From NCBI GenBank assembly GCA_013334545.1, contig JAAXXJ010000187.1, forward strand, positions 1 to 6,244: a DNA stretch of 6,244 nucleotides, read 5' to 3'. The notes beneath the pieces are model-generated. The model saw only the letters and a program-made list of their open reading frames with translations. It made no database searches and was not told the origin of the DNA. The stretch comes from Nitrospirota bacterium. Lineage in GTDB: Bacteria; Nitrospirota; UBA9217. The translations under genes and the position numbers were made by a program. Position 1 is the first letter of the stretch, and the number at the start of each line of letters is the position of its first letter. Below are positions 1 through 5,819 of this stretch, in pieces.

Positions 1-2107
1 CGAAGGTGCCGGTGTACGTGGCCGGGTTGGACCGCGGCGTCCTGCCGATGGGCGACTGGTCGATGTCGATGACCTTGTCGATGTGCTCCAGCCCCTTGAT
101 GTCGCCGTGCTTGCCGGCCCGTTCGGTGGACCGGTAGATGCGCTGGGCGAGGGCGCGGTACAGGATGTCCACGACGAGGGTGCTCTTGCCCGAACCTGAG
201 ACGCCGGTGACGCAGGTGAGCACGCCGAGCGGGAACTGCACGGTCAGTCCCTTCAGGTTGTTCTCCGAGGCGTTCACGACGCTGATGTGCTTTGCCGGAG
301 TTCTCCGGCGCGCCGGCAGGTTGATGGTGAGCTCTCCCGAGAGGTACTTGCCGGTGAGCGAGCGGGGATTCTTCCGGACCTCCTCGGGCGTTCCCTCGGC
401 GATGACCTCGCCGCCGTGGATGCCGGCGCCGGGTCCCATATCGATGAGCCGGTCCGCCATGCGGATGGTCTCCTCGTCGTGCTCCACGACGAGCACTGTG
501 TTCCCCAGGTCGCGCAGCCGGACCAGGGTGTCCAGGAGCCTGCGGTTGTCGCGCTGGTGCAGGCCAATGGACGGCTCGTCGAGGATGTACAGGACACCCA
601 CGAGGGACGAGCCGATCTGGGTCGCGAGCCGGATGCGCTGGCCCTCCCCGCCCGAGAGCGTGGCCGCCCCGCGGTCCAGCGTCAGGTAGTCGAGCCCCAC
701 GTGCACCATGAACCCGAGGCGATCGCGGATCTCCTTCAGGATTCTCTTTGCGATGATGGACTCCTTCTCGGAAAGCGACAGGTCCGTGAAGAACTCGAGC
801 GAGCGCTTCACGCTCATCTTCGTGATATCGTAGAGGGAGAGCCCCGCCACCTTGATCGCCAGCGATTCCTTGCGAAGCCGGCTCCCGCCGCAATCAGGGC
901 AGGTCTGGTAGTTCATGTACTGCTCCAGCTCCCACTGGGTGACGTAGGAGTCGGTCTCGTCGTAGCGGCGCTTCAGACTCGGGATGATCCCCTCAAAGGA
1001 TTTGCATACGCTCCGTGAGGTTGCTCTCGGGAAGAGGGCCCGTGCCCCTTCCTCGCCGGTTCCGAAGATCAGCGCCTTGAGCTGCGACGGCTTCAGCTCC
1101 CTGACCGGTACGTTCACGTCGAAACCGCAGCTTTCGGCGATGGACTGGAGCTGTTCGTAATGGTGGACCGAGGTGCGCTTGGCCCAGGGCTTGATGGCGC
1201 CTTCCCGGATGGACATGTTCTTGTTCGGGATGACGAGCTCCGGGTCGAACTCGAGCAGCCCGCCGAGGCCGTCGCAGGTCGGGCAGGCGCCCTGCGGGCT
1301 GTTAAAGGAAAAGGTGTTCGGGGCGATCTCGGGATAGCTGATGCCGTCCACGAGACAGGCGAGCTTCTCGCTGTACAGGAGGTCCTGCTTCTTATCGACC
1401 AGGTTGATCAGCACGATGCCGTCGGCCTGTTTGAGCGCCATCTCGATGCTTTCCGCGAGCCGCCGCTCGATGCCCGGCTTTACCACGATGCGGTCGATGA
1501 TGATCTCGATGTCGTGCTTCTTCTTTTTGTCCATGGGAACCGGCTCGGAGAGCTCTTTGATCTCGCCGTCGACCCGCGCCCGGACATAACCTGAAGCGGC
1601 CGCCGCCATCAACTCCTTCCGGTACTCGCCCTTTCTGCCGCGCACGATGGGCGCCAGCACCTGGATGCGGGTCGCCGCGGGCAGGGCCATGACGGCGTCG
1701 GTGATCTGCTGGACGGTCTGGGCCGCGATCTCCCGTCCGCAGATATAGCAGTAGGGCTTGCCGATGCGCGCAAAGAGGAGCCGGAGGTAGTCGTAGATCT
1801 CGGTCACCGTGCCGACGGTGGAGCGGGGGTTCTTGCTCGTGGTCTTCTGCTCAATGGCGATGGCGGGGGAAAGGCCGTCAATGGAGTCCACATCCGGCTT
1901 GTCCATCTGGCCCAGGAACTGGCGGGCGTAGGCAGACAGGCTTTCGACGTAGCGGCGCTGCCCCTCGGCATAGATGGTGTCGAAGGCCAGCGACGATTTG
2001 CCCGACCCGGAAAGTCCGGTGATGACCACCAGCTTGTCCCGCGGGATCTCGAGGTCGATGTTCTTGAGATTGTGCTGACGGCAGCCTTTGAGGATGATCT
2101 TGTCCAT
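1..2107 (-). CDS. uvrA: UvrABC system protein A (excinuclease ABC subunit A), 3' end missing
   Basis: UvrA is the cytoplasmic tandem ABC ATPase that, with UvrB, finds bulky DNA lesions in nucleotide excision repair. The visible 702 codons begin MDKIILKGCRQHNLKNIDLE, a typical UvrA start. In order they show the first Walker A (GLSGSGKSS, residues 31-39, Lys37), then QRRYVESLSAYARQFLGQMD. Cys pairs of the zinc modules follow at 120/123, 275/278 (CPTC) and 403/406 (CPDC). The ABC signature LSGGE is at 484-488, Walker B with DEP at 510-512, and the second Walker A (GVSGSGKST) has Lys641. The hallmark IDQSPIGRTPRSNPATYTG lies at the left edge. The family is about 940 residues, so roughly 240 residues, including the second ABC signature, lie outside the window. 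An in-frame ATG nine bases upstream (2116) is an alternative start. I chose 2107 because it gives the usual family N-terminus, although neither start has a clear Shine-Dalgarno sequence. No frameshift is seen. Confidence 0.98.
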   Translation of the reverse strand, partial: MDKIILKGCRQHNLKNIDLEIPRDKLVVITGLSGSGKSSLAFDTIYAEGQRRYVESLSAYARQFLGQMDKPDVDSIDGLSPAIAIEQKTTSKNPRSTVGTVTEIYDYLRLLFARIGKPYCYICGREIAAQTVQQITDAVMALPAATRIQVLAPIVRGRKGEYRKELMAAAASGYVRARVDGEIKELSEPVPMDKKKKHDIEIIIDRIVVKPGIERRLAESIEMALKQADGIVLINLVDKKQDLLYSEKLACLVDGISYPEIAPNTFSFNSPQGACPTCDGLGGLLEFDPELVIPNKNMSIREGAIKPWAKRTSVHHYEQLQSIAESCGFDVNVPVRELKPSQLKALIFGTGEEGARALFPRATSRSVCKSFEGIIPSLKRRYDETDSYVTQWELEQYMNYQTCPDCGGSRLRKESLAIKVAGLSLYDITKMSVKRSLEFFTDLSLSEKESIIAKRILKEIRDRLGFMVHVGLDYLTLDRGAATLSGGEGQRIRLATQIGSSLVGVLYILDEPSIGLHQRDNRRLLDTLVRLRDLGNTVLVVEHDEETIRMADRLIDMGPGAGIHGGEVIAEGTPEEVRKNPRSLTGKYLSGELTINLPARRRTPAKHISVVNASENNLKGLTVQFPLGVLTCVTGVSGSGKSTLVVDILYRALAQRIYRSTERAGKHGDIKGLEHIDKVIDIDQSPIGRTPRSNPATYTGTF

Positions 2108-2142
2108 GGATATCATACGCCCGGCGACTGGGGCGAATTGAA

Positions 2143-2172
2143 ATTATACTCCCATAACGGCGGGGGAGTAAA
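2143..2172 (-). promoter_or_regulatory. sigma-70-type promoter of uvrA
   Basis: On the minus strand a perfect -10 hexamer TATAAT (2148-2143) lies 18 bases downstream of TTTACT (2172-2167), which matches TTGACA at four of six positions. Transcription would start near 2136, giving a leader of only about 20-30 bases before the uvrA start codon. No Shine-Dalgarno motif is visible in that leader. I see no LexA-type dyad (CTGT-N8-ACAG or GAAC-N4-GTTC) around the promoter, so there is no sequence support for SOS control, though LexA sites of other lineages could differ. Confidence 0.6.
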
Positions 2173-2374
2173 GGGTTTTGTCGTTGTGCACCTTTACCCA
2201 GGCGCCCGATCCGGCGACCTGCATTGCGGAAAGGCCCGGCCGTGGCCGGTGTCGCTTCTGGTATCCGGCATCACCAAGCGGCTTGCTGAAGGAAACATCA
2301 CTATGGTGTGGCAAAGGGCAAAGAAAAAGGTGTACTATGACCAAAAATTGTACCCACTATTATTGTTCTGCCGT

Positions 2375-2416
2375 GAGGGCGAAACCCTCCGGGGGTCAGT
2401 GCCGCAGCGCAGCGGC
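2375..2416 (+). other. two adjacent small hairpins in the presumed kinase leader
   Basis: GAGGG-CGAAA-CCCTC (2375-2389) and GCCGC-AGCGCA-GCGGC (2401-2416) are both perfect 5-bp stems, 11 bases apart. They end 24 bases before the kinase Shine-Dalgarno at 2441. There is no T-run, so they are not a normal intrinsic terminator. I could not match them to a riboswitch class known to me. Short GC stems arise by chance in DNA this GC-rich, so a function is unproven. Confidence 0.3.
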
Positions 2417-2451
2417 CGGTCATGTCAGCGCAGCATGTCGAAGGATCGATC

Positions 2452-3894
2452 ATGAGAGCGAGCATCTTTTTCCGACTGATGATGGGGTATATTTTCCTTC
2501 TGGTCCTGGCCACGAGCGTGAGTGTGTACTCCATCGTCCAGCTTGGTCGCGTGCGCGATGTTACGCAATCCATCACGCTTGAGGACAATGTGCTTCTCGA
2601 TCTGCACAAGAGCCTCTCCAATGCGTTCCTGACGGAAACGCAGAATGAAAAGAATTTCATTACGCTGCGCGACGAGGCATTCTACAATAGTTTTCTCCTG
2701 GCGTGGAGGGATTTCGAAAAGAACCTCGCGCAAACGAAGGCTGTCGCCCGTTCCCCGGAACTCACCGCTCTGATCGAACGCATCGGAGCGCTTCATATCG
2801 GCTATCAGACGCTGGTCGACGAGGAAGCAGCCTTACGCAAAACGGGTACACCCTATGTCGCCTTCCGGTATCGAATGAGGAAGGAAACCGCGGTGACCGC
2901 ACTGACCGAGGCACTGCAGACCATGCGCGCCATGGTCCAGACGGCCATCATCGACAAGGTCACCAGGCTGAACGAGGCGGTCGTGCAGGCCGGCGATATC
3001 ACGCTGGCGGTCACGGCCTCATCATTGGTACTGGGCATCATCATCTCTCTTCTGATCACGAGGAGCATTACCGTACCGCTGGACCACATGACCAAGAAGA
3101 CCGCGGAGATCGGCAGCGGCATCTATGGACCGGCCCTTGACCTTCGGTCACCTCCCGAGATCGGCGCTTTGGCCCAGGCGTTCAATTTTATGAGCGCCCG
3201 GCTCCAGAATGTGGACAAGATGAAATCCGATTTTTATGCGCTCATGTCCCATGAGCTGCGCACGCCCCTCACTTCCATTAAGGAGGGGACGAACCTGTTC
3301 CTCGAGGGCCACGGGGGGCCGGTAACGGAGAAGCAAAAGTGGCTGCTTACGATCGTGGCCGAAGAGAGCAACCGGCTCATCGAGCTCGTGAGCTCGCTGA
3401 TGGATCTGTCCAAGCTGGAAGCGGGGATGCTGGCGTATCATTTCACCAAGGCCGAGCTTCCGCCTCTGGTCACGATGGCCGCGGGCGAGGTCCTGCCTCT
3501 GGCCGAGGCAAAGAAGATCAGGATCGGGACGGATATCGATGCCGTGCCGCCGGTCACCCTTGACCCGGAGCGGATCATGCAGGTGCTCAGAAACCTTATC
3601 GGGAACGCGCTGAAGTTCACGCCGCCCGGGGGTACTGTGCGCCTAGCGGTCCGCAGCGGTGAGGGCGGCGTGGGTGTATCGGTGACCGACTCGGGACCGG
3701 GGATCCCGAAGGAGCATCAGACCGCGATTTTCGACAAATACCGGCAGGCGACGCTCGCGGGAATGAAGAAGATCCCGGGGACCGGCTTGGGCCTGGCCAT
3801 CGTCAAGCACATCATTCAGGATCACGGCGGGACGGTATGGGTGGAGAGCGAAGAGGGGCAGGGAAGCACGTTCACCTTTGTACTGCCGTTCTGA
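2452..3894 (+). CDS. sensor histidine kinase, GlrK/QseE-like
   Basis: This 480-residue inner-membrane kinase should phosphorylate the response regulator encoded next to it. A transmembrane helix lies near residues 9-30, then a helical periplasmic domain of about 150 residues, and a second helix near 184-204. A HAMP linker follows (about 202-255). The HisKA dimerisation domain has SHELRTPLTSIKEG with phospho-acceptor His267. The ATPase domain shows the N box (NLIGNALKFT, Asn381/Asn385), DSGPGIP (413-419) and GTGLGLAI (443-450). All key catalytic residues are present. The start at 2452 is set by AAGGA at 2441-2445, six bases upstream; a start at 2422 would add ten residues before the basic-hydrophobic membrane anchor and has no clear binding site. 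The H-box followed by SIKEG, the two-helix topology and the sigma-54 activator partner resemble enterobacterial GlrK. The periplasmic ligand cannot be read from sequence. Kinase confidence is very high; the GlrK assignment is moderate. Confidence 0.95.
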   Translation: MRASIFFRLMMGYIFLLVLATSVSVYSIVQLGRVRDVTQSITLEDNVLLDLHKSLSNAFLTETQNEKNFITLRDEAFYNSFLLAWRDFEKNLAQTKAVARSPELTALIERIGALHIGYQTLVDEEAALRKTGTPYVAFRYRMRKETAVTALTEALQTMRAMVQTAIIDKVTRLNEAVVQAGDITLAVTASSLVLGIIISLLITRSITVPLDHMTKKTAEIGSGIYGPALDLRSPPEIGALAQAFNFMSARLQNVDKMKSDFYALMSHELRTPLTSIKEGTNLFLEGHGGPVTEKQKWLLTIVAEESNRLIELVSSLMDLSKLEAGMLAYHFTKAELPPLVTMAAGEVLPLAEAKKIRIGTDIDAVPPVTLDPERIMQVLRNLIGNALKFTPPGGTVRLAVRSGEGGVGVSVTDSGPGIPKEHQTAIFDKYRQATLAGMKKIPGTGLGLAIVKHIIQDHGGTVWVESEEGQGSTFTFVLPF

Positions 3895-4049
3895 CGGCCC
3901 GGGGCCTTCCGGCCTGTTCACTGCGGAAAAGTCCCAGAGAGCACGATAGCCGACCAGGAGAAGGACGTAATCGGCTTACCCGAGGCGATTGAAGAAGGCG
4001 AAGCAGGTCGCCCGCGCTATCGCAGAGAAAAAAGGGAGGGGTTAAATAC
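3895..4049 (+). other. spacer between kinase and response regulator genes
   Basis: This 155-base gap is long for a kinase-regulator pair. I see no promoter, sigma-54 element or T-tailed hairpin in it. A short GGCC-TTCC-GGCC stem lies near its start. The kinase reading frame stays open after its TGA for 52 further codons, up to a TGA at 4051-4053 that overlaps the regulator GTG, but it has no ATG, GTG or TTG, so it is not a separate gene. Confidence 0.5.
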
Positions 4050-5438
4050 GTGACTGCCAAGACGCCGGGCAAAGTCCTGATCGTCGATGACGACCGAAAC
4101 CTCCTCGGATTGCTGAAGATGCGGCTCGAAACGTCAGGCTATATCGTAACGACGGCGCTTCGCGAGCAGGAGGCAAAAGAGGCGGTGGCAGGGGACGTCT
4201 TCGATCTCGCCATCGTCGATCTCCAACTCGCGGAACAGGACGGTATCTCGCTCATGGAGGACCTCCACCGTGTGCTCCCCGTCATGCCCGTCATCATCCT
4301 GACGGCACACGGCAGCATCGGGAGCGCCGTCGAGGCGATGAGGCGAGGAGCTGCAACATATCTGACAAAGCCATTTGACGCCCGGGAACTGATCCTCCAT
4401 ATCGAGCGCGCCATGGAGAACCGCAGGCTCACCTCGGAGGTCTCCCGGCTCAAGGGGCTTCTCGCGGAGCGGTATGGATTCGAGAACATAGTCGCCCGCA
4501 GCAAGGCGATGGAACGGGTGCTCGAGGTCGTTTCCCGAATCGCCCCGACGGATTCCACGGTCTACATCCACGGAGAGAGCGGCACGGGCAAGGAGCTCAT
4601 AGCGCGGGCCCTTCACCTCGCGAGCACGAGGAAGGAGAGTCCTTTCGTGGAGATCAACTGTGCGGCCCTGCCAGAGACGCTGCTGGAAAGCGAGCTGTTC
4701 GGCCATGAGAAGGGCTCTTTCACGGGCGCGGTTCGAACCTCGAAGGGTCTCTTCGCCCAGGCCCACGAAGGCACGATCTTCCTGGATGAGATCGGCGATA
4801 TGCCGCTTTCGATCCAGTCAAAGTTCCTGCGGGTCCTGCAGGAGCGCCGGTTCACGCCGGTGGGCGGAGAGCGGTCTGTGGCGGTGGACGTGCGGGTCAT
4901 CGTGGCAACGAACAAGGACCTGGACAAGCAGGTGGCCCAGGGTCTGTTCCGCGAGGATCTGTACTACCGCATCCATGTCATCCCCCTTGAGCTGCCGCCC
5001 CTGCGGGAGCGGAAAGAAGACATTCCCCTCCTGGTCGATCACTTCCTCCGAAAATACGGCAAGCAGATGAACAAGGACGTGAAGCGGTTGACGCCCAAGG
5101 CCATGCAGCGGCTTATGCTCCATGACTGGCCCGGCAACGTCCGGGAGCTGGAGAATACGATCGAGTATGCCATGGCCATGACGCGCGACGACGTCATCAG
5201 GGAGGACGGGGTCCTCCCAGCCAAGGCAGGCCTGTCCGATGGACCCCTCAAGCCCCTCAAGGAGGCGAAGGATGCCTTCGAAAAGGAATATCTCATCAAT
5301 GTCCTGAAGGTCACCAGGGGGAACGTGAGCAGCGCCGCGGAGCTTGCCGGAAAGTACCGCGCTGATTTTTATAACCTCCTGAAGAAGTACGAGCTGAATC
5401 CCGGCGATTTCAAGAAAGAGACGGCCTCGCCGAAATAA
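4050..5438 (+). CDS. sigma-54-dependent response regulator, NtrC family, GlrR/QseF-like
   Basis: This 462-residue cytoplasmic activator should bind upstream DNA elements and use ATP to remodel sigma-54 RNA polymerase. The receiver domain (about 7-125) has acidic Asp13/14, phospho-acceptor Asp57, Thr85 and Lys107. The AAA+ domain (about 145-370) has Walker A GESGTGKE (175-182), the sigma-54 contact loop GSFTGA (222-227), Walker B FLDEI (244-248) and WPGNVREL (360-367). The C-terminal helix-turn-helix (about 410-449) contains SSAAELAGKYRADFYNLLKK, the Fis-like type seen in GlrR. The second loop residue is Ser where most relatives have Ala. The start is GTG: GGGAGGGG at 4034-4041 is eight bases upstream and no closer ATG fits. 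It follows the kinase by 155 bases on the same strand and precedes a sigma-54 promoter, which it probably controls. The family is certain; the GlrR subfamily is moderate. Confidence 0.96.
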   Translation: MTAKTPGKVLIVDDDRNLLGLLKMRLETSGYIVTTALREQEAKEAVAGDVFDLAIVDLQLAEQDGISLMEDLHRVLPVMPVIILTAHGSIGSAVEAMRRGAATYLTKPFDARELILHIERAMENRRLTSEVSRLKGLLAERYGFENIVARSKAMERVLEVVSRIAPTDSTVYIHGESGTGKELIARALHLASTRKESPFVEINCAALPETLLESELFGHEKGSFTGAVRTSKGLFAQAHEGTIFLDEIGDMPLSIQSKFLRVLQERRFTPVGGERSVAVDVRVIVATNKDLDKQVAQGLFREDLYYRIHVIPLELPPLRERKEDIPLLVDHFLRKYGKQMNKDVKRLTPKAMQRLMLHDWPGNVRELENTIEYAMAMTRDDVIREDGVLPAKAGLSDGPLKPLKEAKDAFEKEYLINVLKVTRGNVSSAAELAGKYRADFYNLLKKYELNPGDFKKETASPK

Positions 5439-5447
5439 AGAACCCCC

Positions 5448-5483
5448 GATCTGGTTCAGAGGATTACTCCTCGATACCGGGTC
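5448..5483 (+). terminator. long hairpin after the regulator gene, possible weak terminator
   Basis: Ten bases after the regulator stop codon, GATCTGGT (5448-5455) pairs with ACCGGGTC (5476-5483), eight pairs including two G-U. A 3x3 internal loop follows, and then a perfect inner stem GAGGA-TTAC-TCCTC (5459-5472). There is no T-run downstream, so it is not a canonical intrinsic terminator. It may stabilise the 3' end of the kinase-regulator transcript or act with Rho. As DNA it could also be a binding dyad. Confidence 0.4.
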
Positions 5484-5619
5484 ATCAGGTCGATACGGAG
5501 GAATGAAGCGGCATTTTGCAGGATTGCCAGCTCACTTTTCTGCAGGAAATATCATACAGCATTCAACCTGCCGACTATTCAATCATTATCCATTTCCTTG
5601 CCGGCCTGACCTGTTTTAC

Positions 5620-5637
5620 TGTAGGGAAAACCAGACA
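5620..5637 (+). promoter_or_regulatory. candidate GlrR-type activator binding site
   Basis: TGTA (5620-5623), ten bases, then GACA (5634-5637) matches seven of the eight fixed positions of TGTC-N10-GACA, the GlrR site described for enterobacterial glmY. Its centre lies about 123 bases upstream of the predicted sigma-54 start, a normal distance for an upstream activator site. A second, overlapping dyad (CTGTTTT at 5611-5617 against AAAACCAG at 5627-5634, one bulge) is also present. Binding by the neighbouring regulator is inferred. Confidence 0.4.
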
Positions 5638-5694
5638 ATACGTGCTCTTCATCCTGTCACCTTGCAGCACCTCATCGAAATTATTACCTCGTAT

Positions 5695-5707
5695 AATCAA
5701 CTGGTTG
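5695..5707 (+). promoter_or_regulatory. IHF binding site
   Basis: AATCAACTGGTTG matches the IHF consensus WATCAA-N4-TTR at every fixed position and lies in AT-rich DNA. Its centre is about 51 bases upstream of the predicted start, between the candidate activator site and the -24 element. IHF commonly sits there to bend DNA so that an enhancer-bound activator can touch sigma-54 polymerase. Confidence 0.5.
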
Positions 5708-5725
5708 AACGAAACCATCCTGTTA

Positions 5726-5741
5726 TGGCATGGGGTTTGCT
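5726..5741 (+). promoter_or_regulatory. sigma-54 (-24/-12) promoter
   Basis: TGGCATGGGGTTTGCT matches the consensus TGGCAC-GR-N3-TTGCW at all fixed positions except C to T at the sixth. The invariant GG (5727-5728) and GC (5739-5740) are ten bases apart, as required. Transcription should begin near 5752, leaving a leader of about 68 bases before the small Cys protein gene. The regulator encoded immediately upstream is a sigma-54 activator, which strengthens the call. Confidence 0.75.
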
Positions 5742-5757
5742 GTATATCCCCTGAGTT

Positions 5758-5785
5758 AAGCGGGATGCTTCGGTCCAGGCCGCTT
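5758..5785 (+). other. stem-loop near the 5' end of the sigma-54 transcript
   Basis: AAGCGG (5758-5763) and CCGCTT (5780-5785) form a perfect 6-bp stem; GAT (5764-5766) can pair with GTC (5773-5775) inside it, leaving a bulge. It starts about six bases after the predicted transcription start and ends 19 bases before the GAGGAG ribosome binding site. Such a 5' hairpin could protect the mRNA. No known regulatory RNA class is recognised. Confidence 0.35.
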
Positions 5786-5819
5786 GCAGAAGAGAAAAAA
5801 GAACGAGGAGATATTTGCC

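Larger units (their letters stand above)
2108..2451. other. divergent intergenic region between uvrA and the histidine kinase
   Basis: This 344-base stretch has no convincing gene: the open frames in it lack ribosome binding sites and recognisable content. The left part carries the uvrA promoter. The middle has a GC-rich perfect inverted repeat (CCGGCC-GT-GGCCGG, 2236-2249) with no T-run on either side. The right part (2375-2416) has two small hairpins just before the kinase gene. A TATTAT at 2358-2363 could be a -10 element for the kinase, but no good -35 sits at a suitable distance, so that promoter remains unidentified. Confidence 0.6.
5439..5819. other. AT-richer regulatory intergenic region upstream of the small Cys protein
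   Basis: This 381-base stretch is visibly less GC-rich than the flanking genes and holds no convincing coding sequence. In order it carries a hairpin (5448-5483), a 7-base direct repeat TCGATAC (5471 and 5490), and a second direct repeat TGCAGGA (5517 and 5541). A candidate activator site (5620-5637), an IHF-type site (5695-5707), a sigma-54 promoter (5726-5741) and a leader hairpin (5758-5785) follow. The arrangement is that of an enhancer-dependent promoter region. Confidence 0.65.

Noticed and set aside
138..1594. Long plus-strand open frames across the left part of the window
   Set aside because: They run antisense to uvrA, whose motifs are unambiguous on the minus strand; the frames are by-products of GC-rich coding DNA.
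2236..2249. CCGGCC-GT-GGCCGG inverted repeat as a terminator
   Set aside because: Loop of two bases and no T-run on either strand; probably a chance GC palindrome.
2330..2420. Riboswitch (cyclic di-GMP, ZTP or cobalamin type) before the kinase
   Set aside because: The conserved core sequences of these classes, as I know them, are not present; only short GC stems are seen.
2072..2455. 127-codon plus-strand open frame covering the uvrA start and the intergenic region
   Set aside because: No ribosome binding site, no recognisable content, overlaps the uvrA start and promoter and the kinase start.
5692..5697. TATAAT as a sigma-70 -10 element upstream of the small Cys protein
   Set aside because: No acceptable -35 hexamer at 16-19 bases; the sequence is better explained as the AT-rich edge of the IHF site it overlaps.
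5503..5754. 83-codon open frame starting after GGAGGA
   Set aside because: GGAGGA directly touches the ATG with no spacer, the composition is not like the neighbouring genes, and it runs across the IHF site and sigma-54 promoter.
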